64,000 bases of DNA, taken from NCBI GenBank assembly GCA_963930645.1, contig OZ005662.1:5213436-5277435 (forward strand), given 5' to 3'. The position numbers were made by a program, and so were the translations under genes. Positions 35,164 through 45,690 of this stretch are shown in pieces. The notes below the pieces were generated by a model. It saw only the letters and a program-made list of their open reading frames with translations. It was not told the DNA's origin and did not search any database. Position 1 is the first letter of the stretch. Every line of letters begins with the position of its first letter. Source of the stretch: Salticus scenicus. Lineage: Eukaryota > Arthropoda > Arachnida > Araneae > Salticidae.

Positions 35164-36549
35164 TTACAGTAACTGGAATATTGGTGAATTGAGTACATTT
35201 CCTTAAGCTGTTAGCTTGCTTGTTATTTTCAAGCTAAATCAGTCGCTTTCCTGGATCTAAGAAAGTTCTTTATTGATTTTAGATGAACCCATAGCATTAT
35301 AAGATTGCAATAATTTCTGTAGGAAAGGGGAAGTCTTCGAAAAATTGCATTCATTTCTCTTAACCACAAAAAACAGAGCATCACAATTTATGAAAATATT
35401 AATCGCACAAATAGTGGAAGCAAACTTTTCCATTCTATCCGCCCAAGAATTAAAAAATTAGCACCATTCTAATAAAATAACTTGATCAGTAAGAATCAAT
35501 ATTTCTTCTATAAAGGCATATTGAAGAATGTCTTTATGACATTGACTAATGTTTTTTTTTAAACGCTCCAAATTTGCATAGCATATTTTCTATATTGTAC
35601 AAACAATGCTATCTATCCAGCAAAATTTTATTTATTAAATTTTATCGCAGACTTCTTTTCCCCATTGTTCATATAACACATATACCAAGTTTCAAACCAA
35701 ATAGGTAAAATAGAAAAAAGGATCTATGTTGGTCTAAATAAAATAACTTTAATTACAACCACCTGGTACGTGGAATACTCCAAACTATGTGTAAACACAT
35801 ACAGAGTTTCCCCCCAGTTTTAGGAGGGTGCTATACTTGACTGACATCCAGTTGAAAAATAGCACCCTTCTTACACCTCATATATATATATATATATATT
35901 AAAGAGAGAGAGAGAGCAAAAAAGAAAAAGATGATTAATTACACCCTTATTGTTCTTTCTAGTACAGAATTTTGTGCTGAATGTGTGCCTAATGGCTCAA
36001 TAGTTACTTCCTTAATCACACACAAAACAAATCTTTTTTTTAATAGCAATCTTTTAAATTTCTAATTATTTTAAACTCTTCACAAGCAAGTATTTTTTTA
36101 GTATGTTTCAAGATACATTGGGAAAGCTGATTATTGATACAGTGCATTCGGAAATGATAGGATCACCTTATAAAAGTGTGAAATCTCTAAAAATAACAAG
36201 CACAAATTCTTAATTTTGTTTTAATAAATTCATATTTACAAAAAGAAAAAAATGACATAAAACTGTGTCACATTATATAAAATAACTTAAAATTCTATAA
36301 CAAAAACTTAAAATTTACAGAAATCACCATTTCAAAAAGATAGGTTCACAGAAGTAAAAATATTATACTAAGGTTTTTTTTTAGTAAGAAATTTTCCCAC
36401 CTTTATCTATAACAATAATGGAAGATGTCTGTCTGTCTGAGCATCTATACGTTCAGCCCCTACTGAACATAGAAGTATAAAATTTGATATATGGGTGACA
36501 TAATTCATTGTACTGAAATAATTCATTGCAATAGTAAAACCCCCTATCA
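35164..36549. other. AT-rich sequence, no gene recognised
   Basis: Contains an (AT)n/(GA)n microsatellite at about 35879-35918 and a hairpin-like pair AGGGTGCTAT...ATAGCACCCT (35824-35880). No coding support. Confidence 0.4.
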
Positions 36550-37320
36550 ATATAAAATAAATACTATCCAATCCTATATCAATCACGCCATCACCGTTTG
36601 CTCTAATAAAAATTTATTAAAACAAAGAACTCAATATCATCAGAAAATTTACTACTAAAGCAGGTTACAAAAAAAGATTTTAATAACAAACTATACCGGA
36701 AAAGAATAAAAAAACTCAATACTATAAACAACTTCCAAAATCCAAAACAAAAATTCACTCCCGCCATTACGTACGACCGTGGAATTTCCCAAAAAATCAA
36801 AAATGCAGCCAACAAAATTAATATAAAAATCCCAATCAAACCAAATAAAAATATTTACCAAACAATTAGAAATTAAAAAGACAAAATAGATCCCTTAGAA
36901 ACCTCCTGAATTTATAGTATTCCTTACTCCAAAACAAACAATGAAACCGGTTACTACATAGGCATGACGAAACGTAAAATAAAAAACCGTATTAAAGAAC
37001 ATTCTACAGACATTAAATTTGGAAAAATAACCACCGCGCTCACCAAGACAAACGCGACCAAACCCATCAATATAAACTTTAACAAAACTCGTAAATTAGC
37101 AGATTACAATAACGCAATATACGCCGCGAATCGCGAAACAATTGAAATTTTATTAAATCCACTTACCTGTAATGGCAATGACCCAGCACAGGAAATTAAC
37201 CGTAACTGGTGTAGGACCATCGAGACTGCAAGAAAACAAGTCAAATGTGTCAACACAACTGAGCAAGCCACCAGCGTGCTGCCTCTGATGATGGGAGGGG
37301 CCCCTTCCCGAAAGTGCTAA
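36550..37320 (+). pseudogene. Penelope-like element: RT thumb/linker and GIY-YIG endonuclease
   Basis: Across a few stops and shifts the plus strand reads YINHAITVCSNKNLL (thumb region), KELNIIRKFTTKAGYKKRF, AITYDRGISQKIKNAANKIN, IKIPIKPNKNIYQTIRN and then the nuclease. GYYIGMTKRKIKNRIKEH is the YIG part of a GIY-YIG domain, and TTALTKTNATKPININF follows in a 118-codon frame. This is the diagnostic order of a Penelope-like element C-terminus. The GIY strand is interrupted and the reverse-transcriptase core is missing. A hammerhead-like motif overlaps the end at 37281-37323. Confidence 0.85.
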
Positions 37321-37323
37321 GGC
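37281..37323 (+). ncRNA. Hammerhead ribozyme-like motif downstream of PLE
   Basis: GCCT-CTGATGA-T-hairpin-GAAA-GTGCTA-AGGC. The core CTGATGA is at 37285-37291. Stem II is formed by GGGAGG and CTTCCC with a G/C-rich loop. GAAA begins at 37310. Helix I is GCCT/AGGC, and helix III would be minimal with cleavage after TA. Minimal type I hammerheads of this kind are established for Penelope-like elements. One base after CTGATGA is unpaired, so activity is uncertain. Confidence 0.5.
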
Positions 37324-37470
37324 TCAACTCAAGAAGAATGTAAGGTTTTTAATTAATTTAGTTAAATAACAAATTTTCATTTTATTTTGTGTTATGCATA
37401 TTAAAAATAATATTTTATACAGTCTTGCAAAATGTACAGATATTTATTTTGTTGTTGCCAGACTTAGAAA

Positions 37471-37830
37471 TTACGGGTGAGACCTCTTTGGGTACAATAA
37501 AAAAATTGAAATGGCTGCTTTAATCTTTACAAAATGATACATGTGAACTATTCTAGACTTGATTAGACTGCCTACAAACGTTTTTGCAGAAATTCCAATT
37601 TTAAAAGGTAGTGTGCCAGAAAGGGTTAAACTTGTTTCAGAAGTGAGAAAGATGGATTTATAAATATCTTTCATATAAAGTTCTAAATCATGCATAGGAC
37701 ATTCACATTTGTTAACAATTAGTCTTACAGTAGGAGGATTTTTATGATCCTTGTATTTACAAAATAAACGAGATATAATGGGGGGCAAAATTGCGAATAT
37801 TTGGAGGTAAACTGTTACGCTAGGAACCAG
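37471..37830 (-). pseudogene. Possible PLE reverse-transcriptase fragment in reverse orientation
   Basis: A 142-codon minus frame includes CKYKDHKNPPTVRLIVNKCE and DLELYMKDIYKSIF. The HK...P...RLIV spacing resembles the PKIHK...LRPIV motif of Penelope-like reverse transcriptases, and it lies between two plus-strand PLE fragments. Similarity is partial and the catalytic YADD box is absent. The first 23 or so codons overlap the neighbouring plus-strand PLE and are not part of it. Confidence 0.4.
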
Positions 37831-38266
37831 ATTGAATAAGAGATTTTTCATAAATCTCAAATCAAAACAACATGGTATTAACTTCCCTATCAAGCCCAAC
37901 CTTAATATTTTTCAACGTATCTGCAATGAAAAAGACCCAATAGACTTTAATGAAAACACTGGTATTTACAAAATCAACTTAAATTTTATAGATAATAAAA
38001 AGGCTGCACACATAGGAATGACAAAAAGAAAAAAAAAAGATCATGGAAAAGAACGTCTCGCTGACCTAAAATTTAATAAACCTTCTACTGCTTTCTCCAG
38101 TGCTCATATTAATAAACCAATTGATATTAATTCTATCACTACCATTAAAATAGCTAATTACAACTGCCACTCCTATGCCCTTAAATACAAATCCATTGAA
38201 ATTCTAACCTGCACAATCGTAATTAACGACCGTGAGCACAGTATAATCCCTCAAAACTGGCAATAA
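37826..38266 (+). pseudogene. Penelope-like element linker and GIY-YIG fragment
   Basis: An open frame of about 145 codons reads INFPIKPNLNIFQRICNEKD (linker), then NTGIYKINLNF (the GIY strand) and HIGMTKRKKKD (degenerate YIG). It continues with KPIDIN and INDREHSIIPQNWQ to a stop. It aligns by eye with the fragment at 36550-37320 but is a separate, diverged copy; YIG has become HIG. The reverse transcriptase is absent. At 38349 a degenerate CTGATGA motif follows at the same relative place as the ribozyme-like motif of the other copy. Confidence 0.8.
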
Positions 38267-38529
38267 ATCATTAATGAACTGAAGTGAAGGAACAAAATCA
38301 AAGAAGATATCTACCGGAAAGAAGGAAAACAACAGGCAATTACCTGTACTGATGATGAGTGTGATTACGGGTCAAAAGAACTCTAAAAGCCATAAAGGTA
38401 TTAAAACAATATTTTATAAATAAGTAATATTTTAACGACTAGAAATCATAAAAATAAGAATAGGACACATTAAATTATACAGAGGCTATTCACAAACAGA
38501 GACTATTAAAACAAACATTTCGCACTTAC

Positions 38530-38551
38530 CTATAGGTTCCTTGCTTTTTTT
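38530..38551 (-). CDS. Exon 6, 22-nt microexon of the zinc-finger gene
   Basis: Acceptor TCATTTACAG and consensus donor GTAAGT flank 22 nt encoding KKSKEPI plus one base. Entry phase 0 agrees with exon 5, and the exit G makes GCT with exon 7. It adds a short lysine-rich patch. The phase agreement on both sides is the main support. Confidence 0.55.
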
Positions 38552-38970
38552 CTGTAAATGAGAAAAAAAAAAAAATATAGTACAGGTAAAAATAAGTTAC
38601 ATATTACAAATAGTTGGACAGTTAAACAATTTAAAATTAAACTAAAATAGTGTATAAAATAGTATAATAGTGTATAATTAAACTAAAATAGTTTTTATAG
38701 TGAAATTTTAAACTTCGAAAATTTCTTCTATAGAAATAAATTTTCAAATTTGCACACTTTTCAAGGTTTTCCCTGAATTCAAGGTATTGTAGCAACCTTG
38801 ATAATAATAAGCAAAGAGATCTTAAAAAGAATTAAAAAAAAAAAAAATAATAATTAGGATACAAGAATAAAAAAAATGGTCAAAATTTTATTTATAAAGA
38901 AATATTAAACAAATTAGAATGGCAGAAAAGTAATTTATTTTGAAGTACTTGTAAAAAGTTGTAAAATTAC

Positions 38971-39064
38971 CTTACTAGGAAAGATACTATGGCTTTTACT
39001 TGTACTGGGTAAACTTTTACTTGTACTGGATGAACTGATACCTCTACTTGTACTAGGTAGATCT
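38971..39064 (-). CDS. Exon 5, Ser/Thr-rich exon of the zinc-finger gene
   Basis: Acceptor TTTATTTTACAG; donor AAG|GTAATT. One entry base completes TTA with exon 4. Then 31 codons run DLPSTSRGISSSSTSKSLPS and on through two further Ser/Lys-rich turns, ending Pro-Ser-Lys in phase 0. The sequence is internally repetitive (LPSTS twice, STSK twice), suggesting a disordered linker that expanded by small duplications. Confidence 0.65.
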
Positions 39065-39069
39065 CTGTA

Positions 39070-40547
39070 AAATAAACCCATACAAATAACATTTGCATGT
39101 AGCAGTTATGACAGTTATATAAACAAAAACACTGATAATTACATAGGATTATCGTAAGGTTTTAATCGTTGCTAAAAAAATAAATAAATAAATAACCAAA
39201 ATAGCTGGATAAAATTTATTCTATGTACCTTCATGTACATAATTTTGTAAATTACAGCTATTAATTTTGATTTGCTATGTACAATAAAGTAAGAATTACA
39301 TTAAAATCTTGATTATTTTCTAATAACTAAAACTTTACGATAACCTCTGAAGAACTGACAGTGTAAACTTAAAAGAAGAAAATTGAAAAAAAAAAAAAAA
39401 AAAACTGCAATATCAATTAAAACAATTCAACTTGTTATAGCAACTTATTAACCCTTTAATGTTCACTACATATTTTCTCTTGGAAACTGTTAGACTAATT
39501 TCAAAAATGGCTATTGGGCATTACAGCTGATCATAAATAAGTAAAAGAAAAAGATAATATTATGAAGCATAGCAGCTTATCTATTTATGAAACAAAATAA
39601 TGCCCATATTATTTCTTGAAACTATAAACAAAACATTTTTCTGTTTCTCAGTAATTAAATAAAAATTTTAATTCTGCCCACTTAATCATATATTCATAGA
39701 AGAAACCACATAAAGTAATTAATTTCTTTCGTGATTTATATTAGCCGCCCCTTATATTTTGGAATATAAGGGGCGTTGCACCACAGAGAAATGGGCCTAG
39801 GGCACAATCTAACTTAAATCCACCTCTGCTAATAGCATGTCTCTACATCAGGTAAAAAAAAAATTCGAAAAATTCATCACAAGTGTTTCACCAAAACAGC
39901 AAGATTCACCCATGACTACAAAAATGTTTAAATCGACTTCTTCATAAGGCTTTCTCTGATACATTAATTGTTAAATTTTGGAGTAGTGCTTCTATCTGCC
40001 GAATAAAAAGTTTAAAAATTCATTAAAACAAGGAAAAATTAAAAAATTGATGAGTAAAAAAAATGTTAAATATTTGTTTTTTTAGTACAAAACAAATGCA
40101 GGTTAAAAAGTTAAAAGAGAATTTGGAATTTTACTTTTCAATACCTAAGAATTTAAAATTATTCTTAAAAATTGTTACTTGCTTCTTATGGTATGTCATT
40201 TATTTTAATAAATAATTGCATTGATCATAGCTGTTTAACCCTCTAAGCGTGTGGGGAGTGCATCTGAGGGGGAAAAATGGTATTGTTGTTTTCACTGTAA
40301 ATTCTTTATAATATACTAAAACAATGGATTTTTCACTATGCATTTAAAGATGAACCTCATGACTATTATATGATCTTTCATACTTAAAGAAACAAGCTTA
40401 AAATCTATAATTATGCACATTTTAAGTATATGATTTTTAGTGGACAAACAATTACAAAAACACGTTCATGAATGTTATAGGGTTAATTAATATTTAATTA
40501 GCAGATTTTGCCTGCCTATTTAAATCAATTATTTTATTAAGTAAATC
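39070..40547. other. AT-rich intron sequence, no gene recognised
   Basis: Only short poly-A tracts and a perfect 13-bp-arm hairpin at 39746-39775 (CGCCCCTTATATT, loop TTGG). Confidence 0.45.
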
Positions 40548-40559
40548 TTATATATATAT

Positions 40560-40985
40560 ACACACTGGCCAATGAATTAGAAACCTGTAAGAGTTTCTAC
40601 AAATGCTTGCTGGCGGCAAAGGTATGCAAAACCTATTACAAACCCTTGGGGAATGTTCTGCTTGCAAGGTAGTGGTCCCCTGGCCTGGTGTTACTTGAGG
40701 ATAATGCAGCTCCTGAACATATTGATAGATTAAGTGCATCCCTCAATGTTACATTTTTATTCAAAAGTTAACGGATACTTTGTGCTCGATAATGCAATCA
40801 TACATCATGGCAGAATCGTTCGAGATTGGTTCAGTGAACATCAATCTGACTTCTAACAGTTTCCCTAGATGCCCCAAAGCCCAGATCTTAATCCAATAGA
40901 AAATGTTTGGAACATGTTGGAAAGGAGTATTAGTCAGCAATCCGTCCAGAAGAAAAGTTTTGAGATACATTTTTGCAATTAGGAC
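40560..40985 (+). pseudogene. Tc1-like transposase 3' fragment
   Basis: From about 40770 the plus strand reads a run ending DNAxIHHGRIVRDWFSEHQSDF, a stop, then MPQSPDLNPIENVWNMLERS. SPDLNPIENVW is the conserved block holding the region of the third acidic residue of Tc1/mariner DDE transposases. It has in-frame stops and no 5' half. Sequence at 40560 (CACTGGCCAATGAATTAGAA) resembles a Tc1-type end; a right end was not found. Confidence 0.7.
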
Positions 40986-41204
40986 TTAATAATAGTGTTC
41001 TCACGACAAGGAAACTACACATTAAGGAGTTATTTGCAATTGCAACCCAAACAAATTTGATTTTAGACCTAAGTATTTCCCCACTCACCAGATCTTTAGC
41101 TTAACAGAATTCATTTACAATAGTTTTATATGAAAAAGTCGAGTCTTTTTCCGAACATTACTAAAGACTTTTAAATTAAATTTTAAAACTGAAGCATTAC
41201 ATAC

Positions 41205-41345
41205 ATTATAATAAATAATTAAACCTTACATTTCAGCTTCAGGTAGATTAGTGAATTTGTTGTGAAGAACTCTCCATTTAGGGGGATCCCCCTCATCTTC
41301 AACACCTATCCACATGTGGTGCTTGGCTCTTGTGAACTTCTGTAC
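41205..41345 (-). pseudogene. Penelope-like element 3' tail fragment
   Basis: The minus strand (CAGTACAGAAGTTCACAAGA, then GCCAAGCACCAC, then CTACCTGAAGCT) matches 45585-45690 on the plus strand block by block. That stretch lies downstream of a GIY-YIG fragment, so this is the PLE 3' end. Confidence 0.55.
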
Positions 41346-41390
41346 TGATTATAAACATAGATAAAACCTTAAAACATTACTTTGTGCGTT

Positions 41391-41435
41391 GTTGTTTAAT
41401 TTTTTAGCCGGGTACCCGACTCTCATCAGAACGAC
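41391..41435 (-). ncRNA. Degenerate hammerhead-like motif (left arm)
   Basis: GTCGTT-CTGATGA-hairpin-AAAA-...-AACAAC. It has the same layout as the right arm, but the G of the GAAA core is missing and helix I has one mismatch, so it is probably inactive. Confidence 0.4.
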
Positions 41436-41682
41436 ATCGTCTGTGTTAGACTTGAGCTTGACTGATGTTGATCTTCTTTCACCATAAAGTGGCGCAATAC
41501 ACGGTCTAGGGCTACTGCGCTGCTGTCGTTGCATGCCCCACTATTGGTTGCAATTTCAAATGATTCTCTCTTTCAATAGTGAGGCATGTAACGACAACGG
41601 CACAGTAGCCTCAGACCATGTATGGCACCACCTTATGGTGAAAGAAGATCCATCAGCCAAGCTCAAGTCTTCCACAGAGGAT

Positions 41683-41728
41683 GTTGTTCTGATGAGGGTC
41701 GGGTACCCGGCTGAAAAATTTAAACAAC
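41683..41728 (+). ncRNA. Hammerhead ribozyme-like motif (right arm)
   Basis: GTTGTT (41683-41688), CTGATGA (41689-41695), a stem II hairpin built on GTCGG/CCGGC with a GTAC loop, GAAA at 41713, a minimal helix III AAA/TTT, cleavage-site TA, then AACAAC (41723-41728) fully complementary to the first six bases. This matches the minimal type I hammerhead of Penelope-like elements, whose very short helix III is thought to need dimers. One or two bases between CTGATGA and stem II are not well paired. Confidence 0.6.
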
Positions 41729-41794
41729 GATGCACAAAGTAATGTTTTAAGGTTATTTTATAATTAAAGTTTAATACTTCGTTTTTACTTATAT

Positions 41795-41975
41795 ATTTAA
41801 AGTTCTGTACTGATGTTTACTCGTTACTCTTCTTTCTTCCAGAAGGCAGTACCATGTTGGGTTGAGGCCGGCTTTCGATTCGCTGACAATGCCACTGCAA
41901 CTTTCCAAATTGTTAATTATTTTAAATGTTTCCTGGAACAAACTGTTAGCAAATTTGAAAAAAAAAAAAAAAAAA
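41795..41975 (-). pseudogene. PLE C-terminal coding fragment
   Basis: The minus strand reads SKAGLNPTWYCLLEERRVTS, then KHQYR; the plus strand at about 45490-45590 reads nearly the same. In the latter the segment lies directly after a GIY-YIG fragment, so it is the 3' coding tail of the same PLE family. Confidence 0.55.
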
Positions 41976-42059
41976 TTTTGCTCAAGACTAATTTGCAGAG
42001 CAAATAGAATACACAGCAAAAACTACTGGAAAATTGACAGCTAAAGTGTTTAAAAGTGA

Positions 42060-42960
42060 TATAACTTTGTCATGAAATAAAGAGAACAGTTTTAAAAACT
42101 AACAACTTTTATTAAATTCCATAAACTCAACAACTTGTAAACAATTTCAACAATGTTATTAAATTCAACCGTTAGTAAACAATTTCAACAATATTAACAT
42201 TAACTTAATTATATCTTGTATTTATCATTAGGCAACCAGAATAAAAATTGACCAGCAATCTTTATAAAACTTCAAATATCAAAAAGAAACCTTCAACAAT
42301 CATTTAAACTTTAGCAAAAACTTAACTTTAACATATGTAAATTTAATTTAATTTAAAAAAACTTAACAACAAACAAACCAACTGCTATAAATCTATTTAA
42401 CTTCAACTTTAAATAAATTATCTTAAACTTAACAAATACCAACAATTCTAAATTATCTGAAACTTAATAGAACAATTGTCCATCCTAAATTATCTTAAAC
42501 TTAATAGAACATCAATTAATATCGCTCCAACTTTTAATAGACTATATATATAACAGTGTCAAATATAACGACATAATCAACGGCAATATAATTTAAAGAT
42601 ATTAACGACAACAAAAATTCAACAAGTTTTAACAGTAACGTACTTTCAAAACGTAACAATTAACCAGAAAAACTATGTCGGCCTAACGGCTAACAAACAG
42701 CATTATACCATAATTAACTATGGAAAAAAACTACTCACATAAACAGACGACGATAACTGCCGGTTCAAAAAACGTACTAACATACTACCAGAGCCCTGAA
42801 GAGAAGAGGTAACGGAGAAGCGATAAACATTCATTAATTTAACAGCGTCACGGCATTTTATAACTCATGACACCCACAAAACATACTAAGAGCCATCGAC
42901 CATTACCACGCTGCACTCAAAACAAAATAAAACAGGAAACTGATGCAATGAGAAGTTCAC
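42060..42960. other. AT-rich sequence with local direct repeats
   Basis: Imperfect repeats of AACAACTTGTAAACAATTTCAACAA type (42125-42200) and AAATTATCTTAAACTTAATAGAAC type (42430-42520). No ORF. It may be part of an unrecognised element together with the promoter-like segment that follows. Confidence 0.4.
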
Positions 42961-42968
42961 CTCCTTGT

Positions 42969-43188
42969 CTATAAATAGTGCCTGGCGGATCTCAACACCT
43001 GGCCAATGAAGATTCGCGGTAACAGCCGAACGCCACACCATCTATTAGCGGTGATGGATACTACTCCAGATAGGCAAGTAAAACTTGCAAGTGTTGCGTG
43101 GATGCCGGTAAATACGAACTTCTGCTGATCATGCTCTCTTGGAGAAATGTAAACAATATCTCCGAAAAATAAGCTCTGTATTAAAGGT
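42969..43188 (+). promoter_or_regulatory. Candidate TATA promoter and non-coding first exon
   Basis: TCTATAAATAGTGCC at 42968-42982 is a strong TATA box. It is followed by a locally GC-rich stretch that ends ATTAAAG|GTGAGTAAT at 43188/43189, a consensus splice donor. No downstream plus-strand coding exon was identified. It could equally be the promoter of a degraded LTR. Confidence 0.3.
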
Positions 43189-43872
43189 GAGTAATAGGGC
43201 TTTAAACATTAATTATAGTACGATTACCCAATTTTATGCATAATAAAAAGACAATTTTTCCATATGTAAACAATGCTTTTTATGCAACAGCCTAAAGTTT
43301 ATTTTGCTATGTTAACCAAGCCTAAAACTTTATTTTACCATTTTTGCTTGACAATTTCTTTATATAAAAATTATAAAACTATCAAAAAAAAACAACATGG
43401 AAATAATTTGACATCACAAACCATGATTGGGGTTATTAAATTAATAAATTTTTGTGCATCATTAAAATAATTGCAATGGCAATGACGGGGCAAAACTCAA
43501 TTGTCAGTGGCGCCAAGTCTTTTAAAGTGGAGAAGCTAAAGAGAAACGTCAGTTTCATCAAACTTCAAACACCGTTTCGCCGGTGAAAAAGCTGGGGCGC
43601 CCCATGCAAAACTAGACTGGCAAATCAACATGAAGAATAAAGGTTGTATGTTTTAAAAATTTAATTAAAAAATAATTTCTATTTCTTCTATTTGATATGT
43701 TTGGGCTAAGGCTGAGGTGCATTTTTCATAATTTATTTCATTAATGTGCTCATTGACTTGAGTTTTTATTTTTCGTTTAGACATTTCCCCTGACACCTTT
43801 TTTTTTTTTTTTTTTTTTTTTCTTTAATTGTAACTAGGTACATGATTTAACTGCTTTATCCTTTTTACTTTC

Positions 43873-44562
43873 TTCTATATGTAATATAGAGAAGGTATTG
43901 GATTCGCGAAAATTTCCGACCTCCGTTTTTTGACGGATCTACACGTTTTGGGATGTCCTGAACACGAATTGATAGTTTTTAAAAAATGTCTGTCTGTGTG
44001 TCTGTCTGTCTGTCTGTATCATTTTTTTGTGGACGCTGTATCTCACGAACCAATGAATGAAATTTAACCAAACTTGGTATTTAGTTGCACCCTGACATGA
44101 ACTGGTGCCCATTAGATTTGGGGATCAATAGCTCAACAGGTGGCACTGTGATCGCATTTTATAGGACAAAATTCCGTATAAATGGGCATAATGAGAGTTA
44201 TTTTAAACTTGTGATTGTAAAATTAATATGAATTATTGATAATAGTAGTAGTTAACTAGGAAAAAAATATTGTGCATGGGGGGGCATCGGTTCCCCCTGG
44301 GGGGGAAGTACCCCCCCCCAGGGGGGTTAAATTTTGAAGATGGGTATCATTCGAAAGATCTCGTCAATACCTTTAAAACGAATGGTTGAACCATAAATCT
44401 GTGATAATTTAAAACAAAGTTATCGATTTTTTTTACTTTTAACAAAAAAAAAAACTTAGAAAAAAAAAATCGTATTTTTTTTTTTTTTTTTAATATTGTT
44501 ACTGATTGAATATGTATAGGAAAATATAGAAGAAAGTCTTGTGGTGGCCACAACATACTAGT
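43873..44562 (+). repeat. Dispersed repeat, plus-strand copy
   Basis: Hairpin start (CTATATGTAATATAG), then CTACACGTTTTGGGATGTCC, a (CTGT)n run, the CAAACTTGGTATTTAGTTG block, C/G homopolymer runs and an end near CATACTAGTTTAT. The copy at 22445-23060 is inverted relative to this one. Confidence 0.6.
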
Positions 44563-44880
44563 TTATACAGTTTTTCAATTAGATTTTTGGGATAATTGGC
44601 TTGAACTGCAAGGTTTTTGATATAATTAAGTTTTCCTCGTAAGTCACATGGTTCAGTACATATTAAAATGCTCTATTTACTGCCTGGATAGCATTAATTT
44701 TATATCTGTAAGGGGTTTTACTGTGGTAATTAATAATTTCTTGGCTTGAAGTAGGCTTTCTGTAAATGGTGATATTAATAGAATTGTCTAATCTTTTGAT
44801 TTTAATGTCTAAACAACTTAGTTCATTATTTTATAATGAACTCAATAATTCATTATTTGTAATGAACTAAATTATTTAGA
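44563..44880 (-). pseudogene. PLE reverse-transcriptase end, minus orientation
   Basis: The minus strand reads LDIKIKRLDNSINITIYRKP, TSSQEIINYHSKTPYRYKIN, a shift, then YIKNLAVQANYPKNLIEKLY. The YRKPT and following KINAI segment are typical of the palm-to-thumb transition of Penelope-like reverse transcriptases. A stop and frameshift break it. It abuts a plus-strand copy of the same region, forming an inverted repeat. Confidence 0.75.
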
Positions 44881-45690
44881 TGTTAAAATCAAAAGTTAGA
44901 CAATTTAGTTCAATAAAAATCGAGCAATTTCAATATGTACTGAACAATGTGACTTAGGAGGAGAACTTAGTTATATCAAAAACCTTGCAGTTCAAGTGAA
45001 TTATCCAAAAAATCTAATTGAAAAACTGTATAAAAAAAGGATAAAGCATAAATCATATACCTAGTTATAAAAAAAAAAAAAAACCCTAAAATATACCAAT
45101 TCCATACTTTGGTCAAAGTGCCGCAGTTAAAGTAAAAAATATCGCTAAAAGGTTTATGTGAACATCCCCATAAAATCCAACCTTAGTATATATCAAATTA
45201 TTAGCAATGACAAAGATTCCCCCTCTCTCTCAACCCCCCCCCCCCCAACTTGAAACTGCTGGAATATATAAAATACAACTCCCTCATAAAGATAATAGGA
45301 AAAGGTGCTACATGGGAATGTCTAATCAAAAAATAAAAACTCAAGTCAATGAGTACATTAATGACATAAAATATGAAAAAAGGACCACAGCCTTAGCCCA
45401 GACATATATATATATATATAAAAAAAAAAAGAATAGAAATTAATTTTAATGATGTCACAAATAATTAATAATTTGGAAAGTTTCAATGGCAGCAAATCAA
45501 AAGCCGGCCTCAACCCAACATGGTACCACCTTCTGGAAGAAAGAAGAGGAACGAGTAAACATCAGTACAGAAGTTCACAAGAGCCAAGCACCACCTGTGG
45601 ATAGGTGTAGAAGATGAGGGTGAACCCCCTAATTCGAAAGTACTTCACAACAAATCCACAAGTCTACCTGAAGCTAAAAAGTAAGATTTA
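44880..45690 (+). pseudogene. Penelope-like element: thumb, linker, GIY-YIG, 3' tail
   Basis: The plus strand reads ICTEQCDLGGELSYIKNLAV, QVNYPKNLIEKLYKKRIK, then YFGQSAAVKVKNIAKRF, IPIKSNLSIYQIISNDKD, ETAGIYKIQLPHKDN (GIY) and CYMGMSNQKIKTQVNEYIND (degenerate YIG). A C-run expansion, an (AT)n insertion and the tail shared with 41795-41975 and 41205-41345 follow. The nuclease motif has decayed (MGMS). With 44563-44880 this makes a head-to-head PLE arrangement. Confidence 0.8.

Larger units (their letters stand above)
41345..41760. repeat. PLE-derived inverted repeat with two ribozyme-like arms
   Basis: A minus-strand arm (about 41530-41345) and a plus-strand arm (about 41535-41760) can both be read as VVLMRVGYPA plus similar flanks, and they meet head-to-head around 41532. 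The centre itself contains GCATGCCCCACTATTG and CAATAGTGAGGCATG. Each arm carries a CTGATGA core near its outer end. The short ORFs over the arms are a by-product of the ribozyme-like sequence. Confidence 0.65.

Noticed and set aside
41349..41742. Pair of ORFs sharing VVLMRVGYPA as a small protein family
   Set aside because: The shared peptide is the translation of the ribozyme-like core and its stem II, and the two frames are the arms of an inverted repeat.
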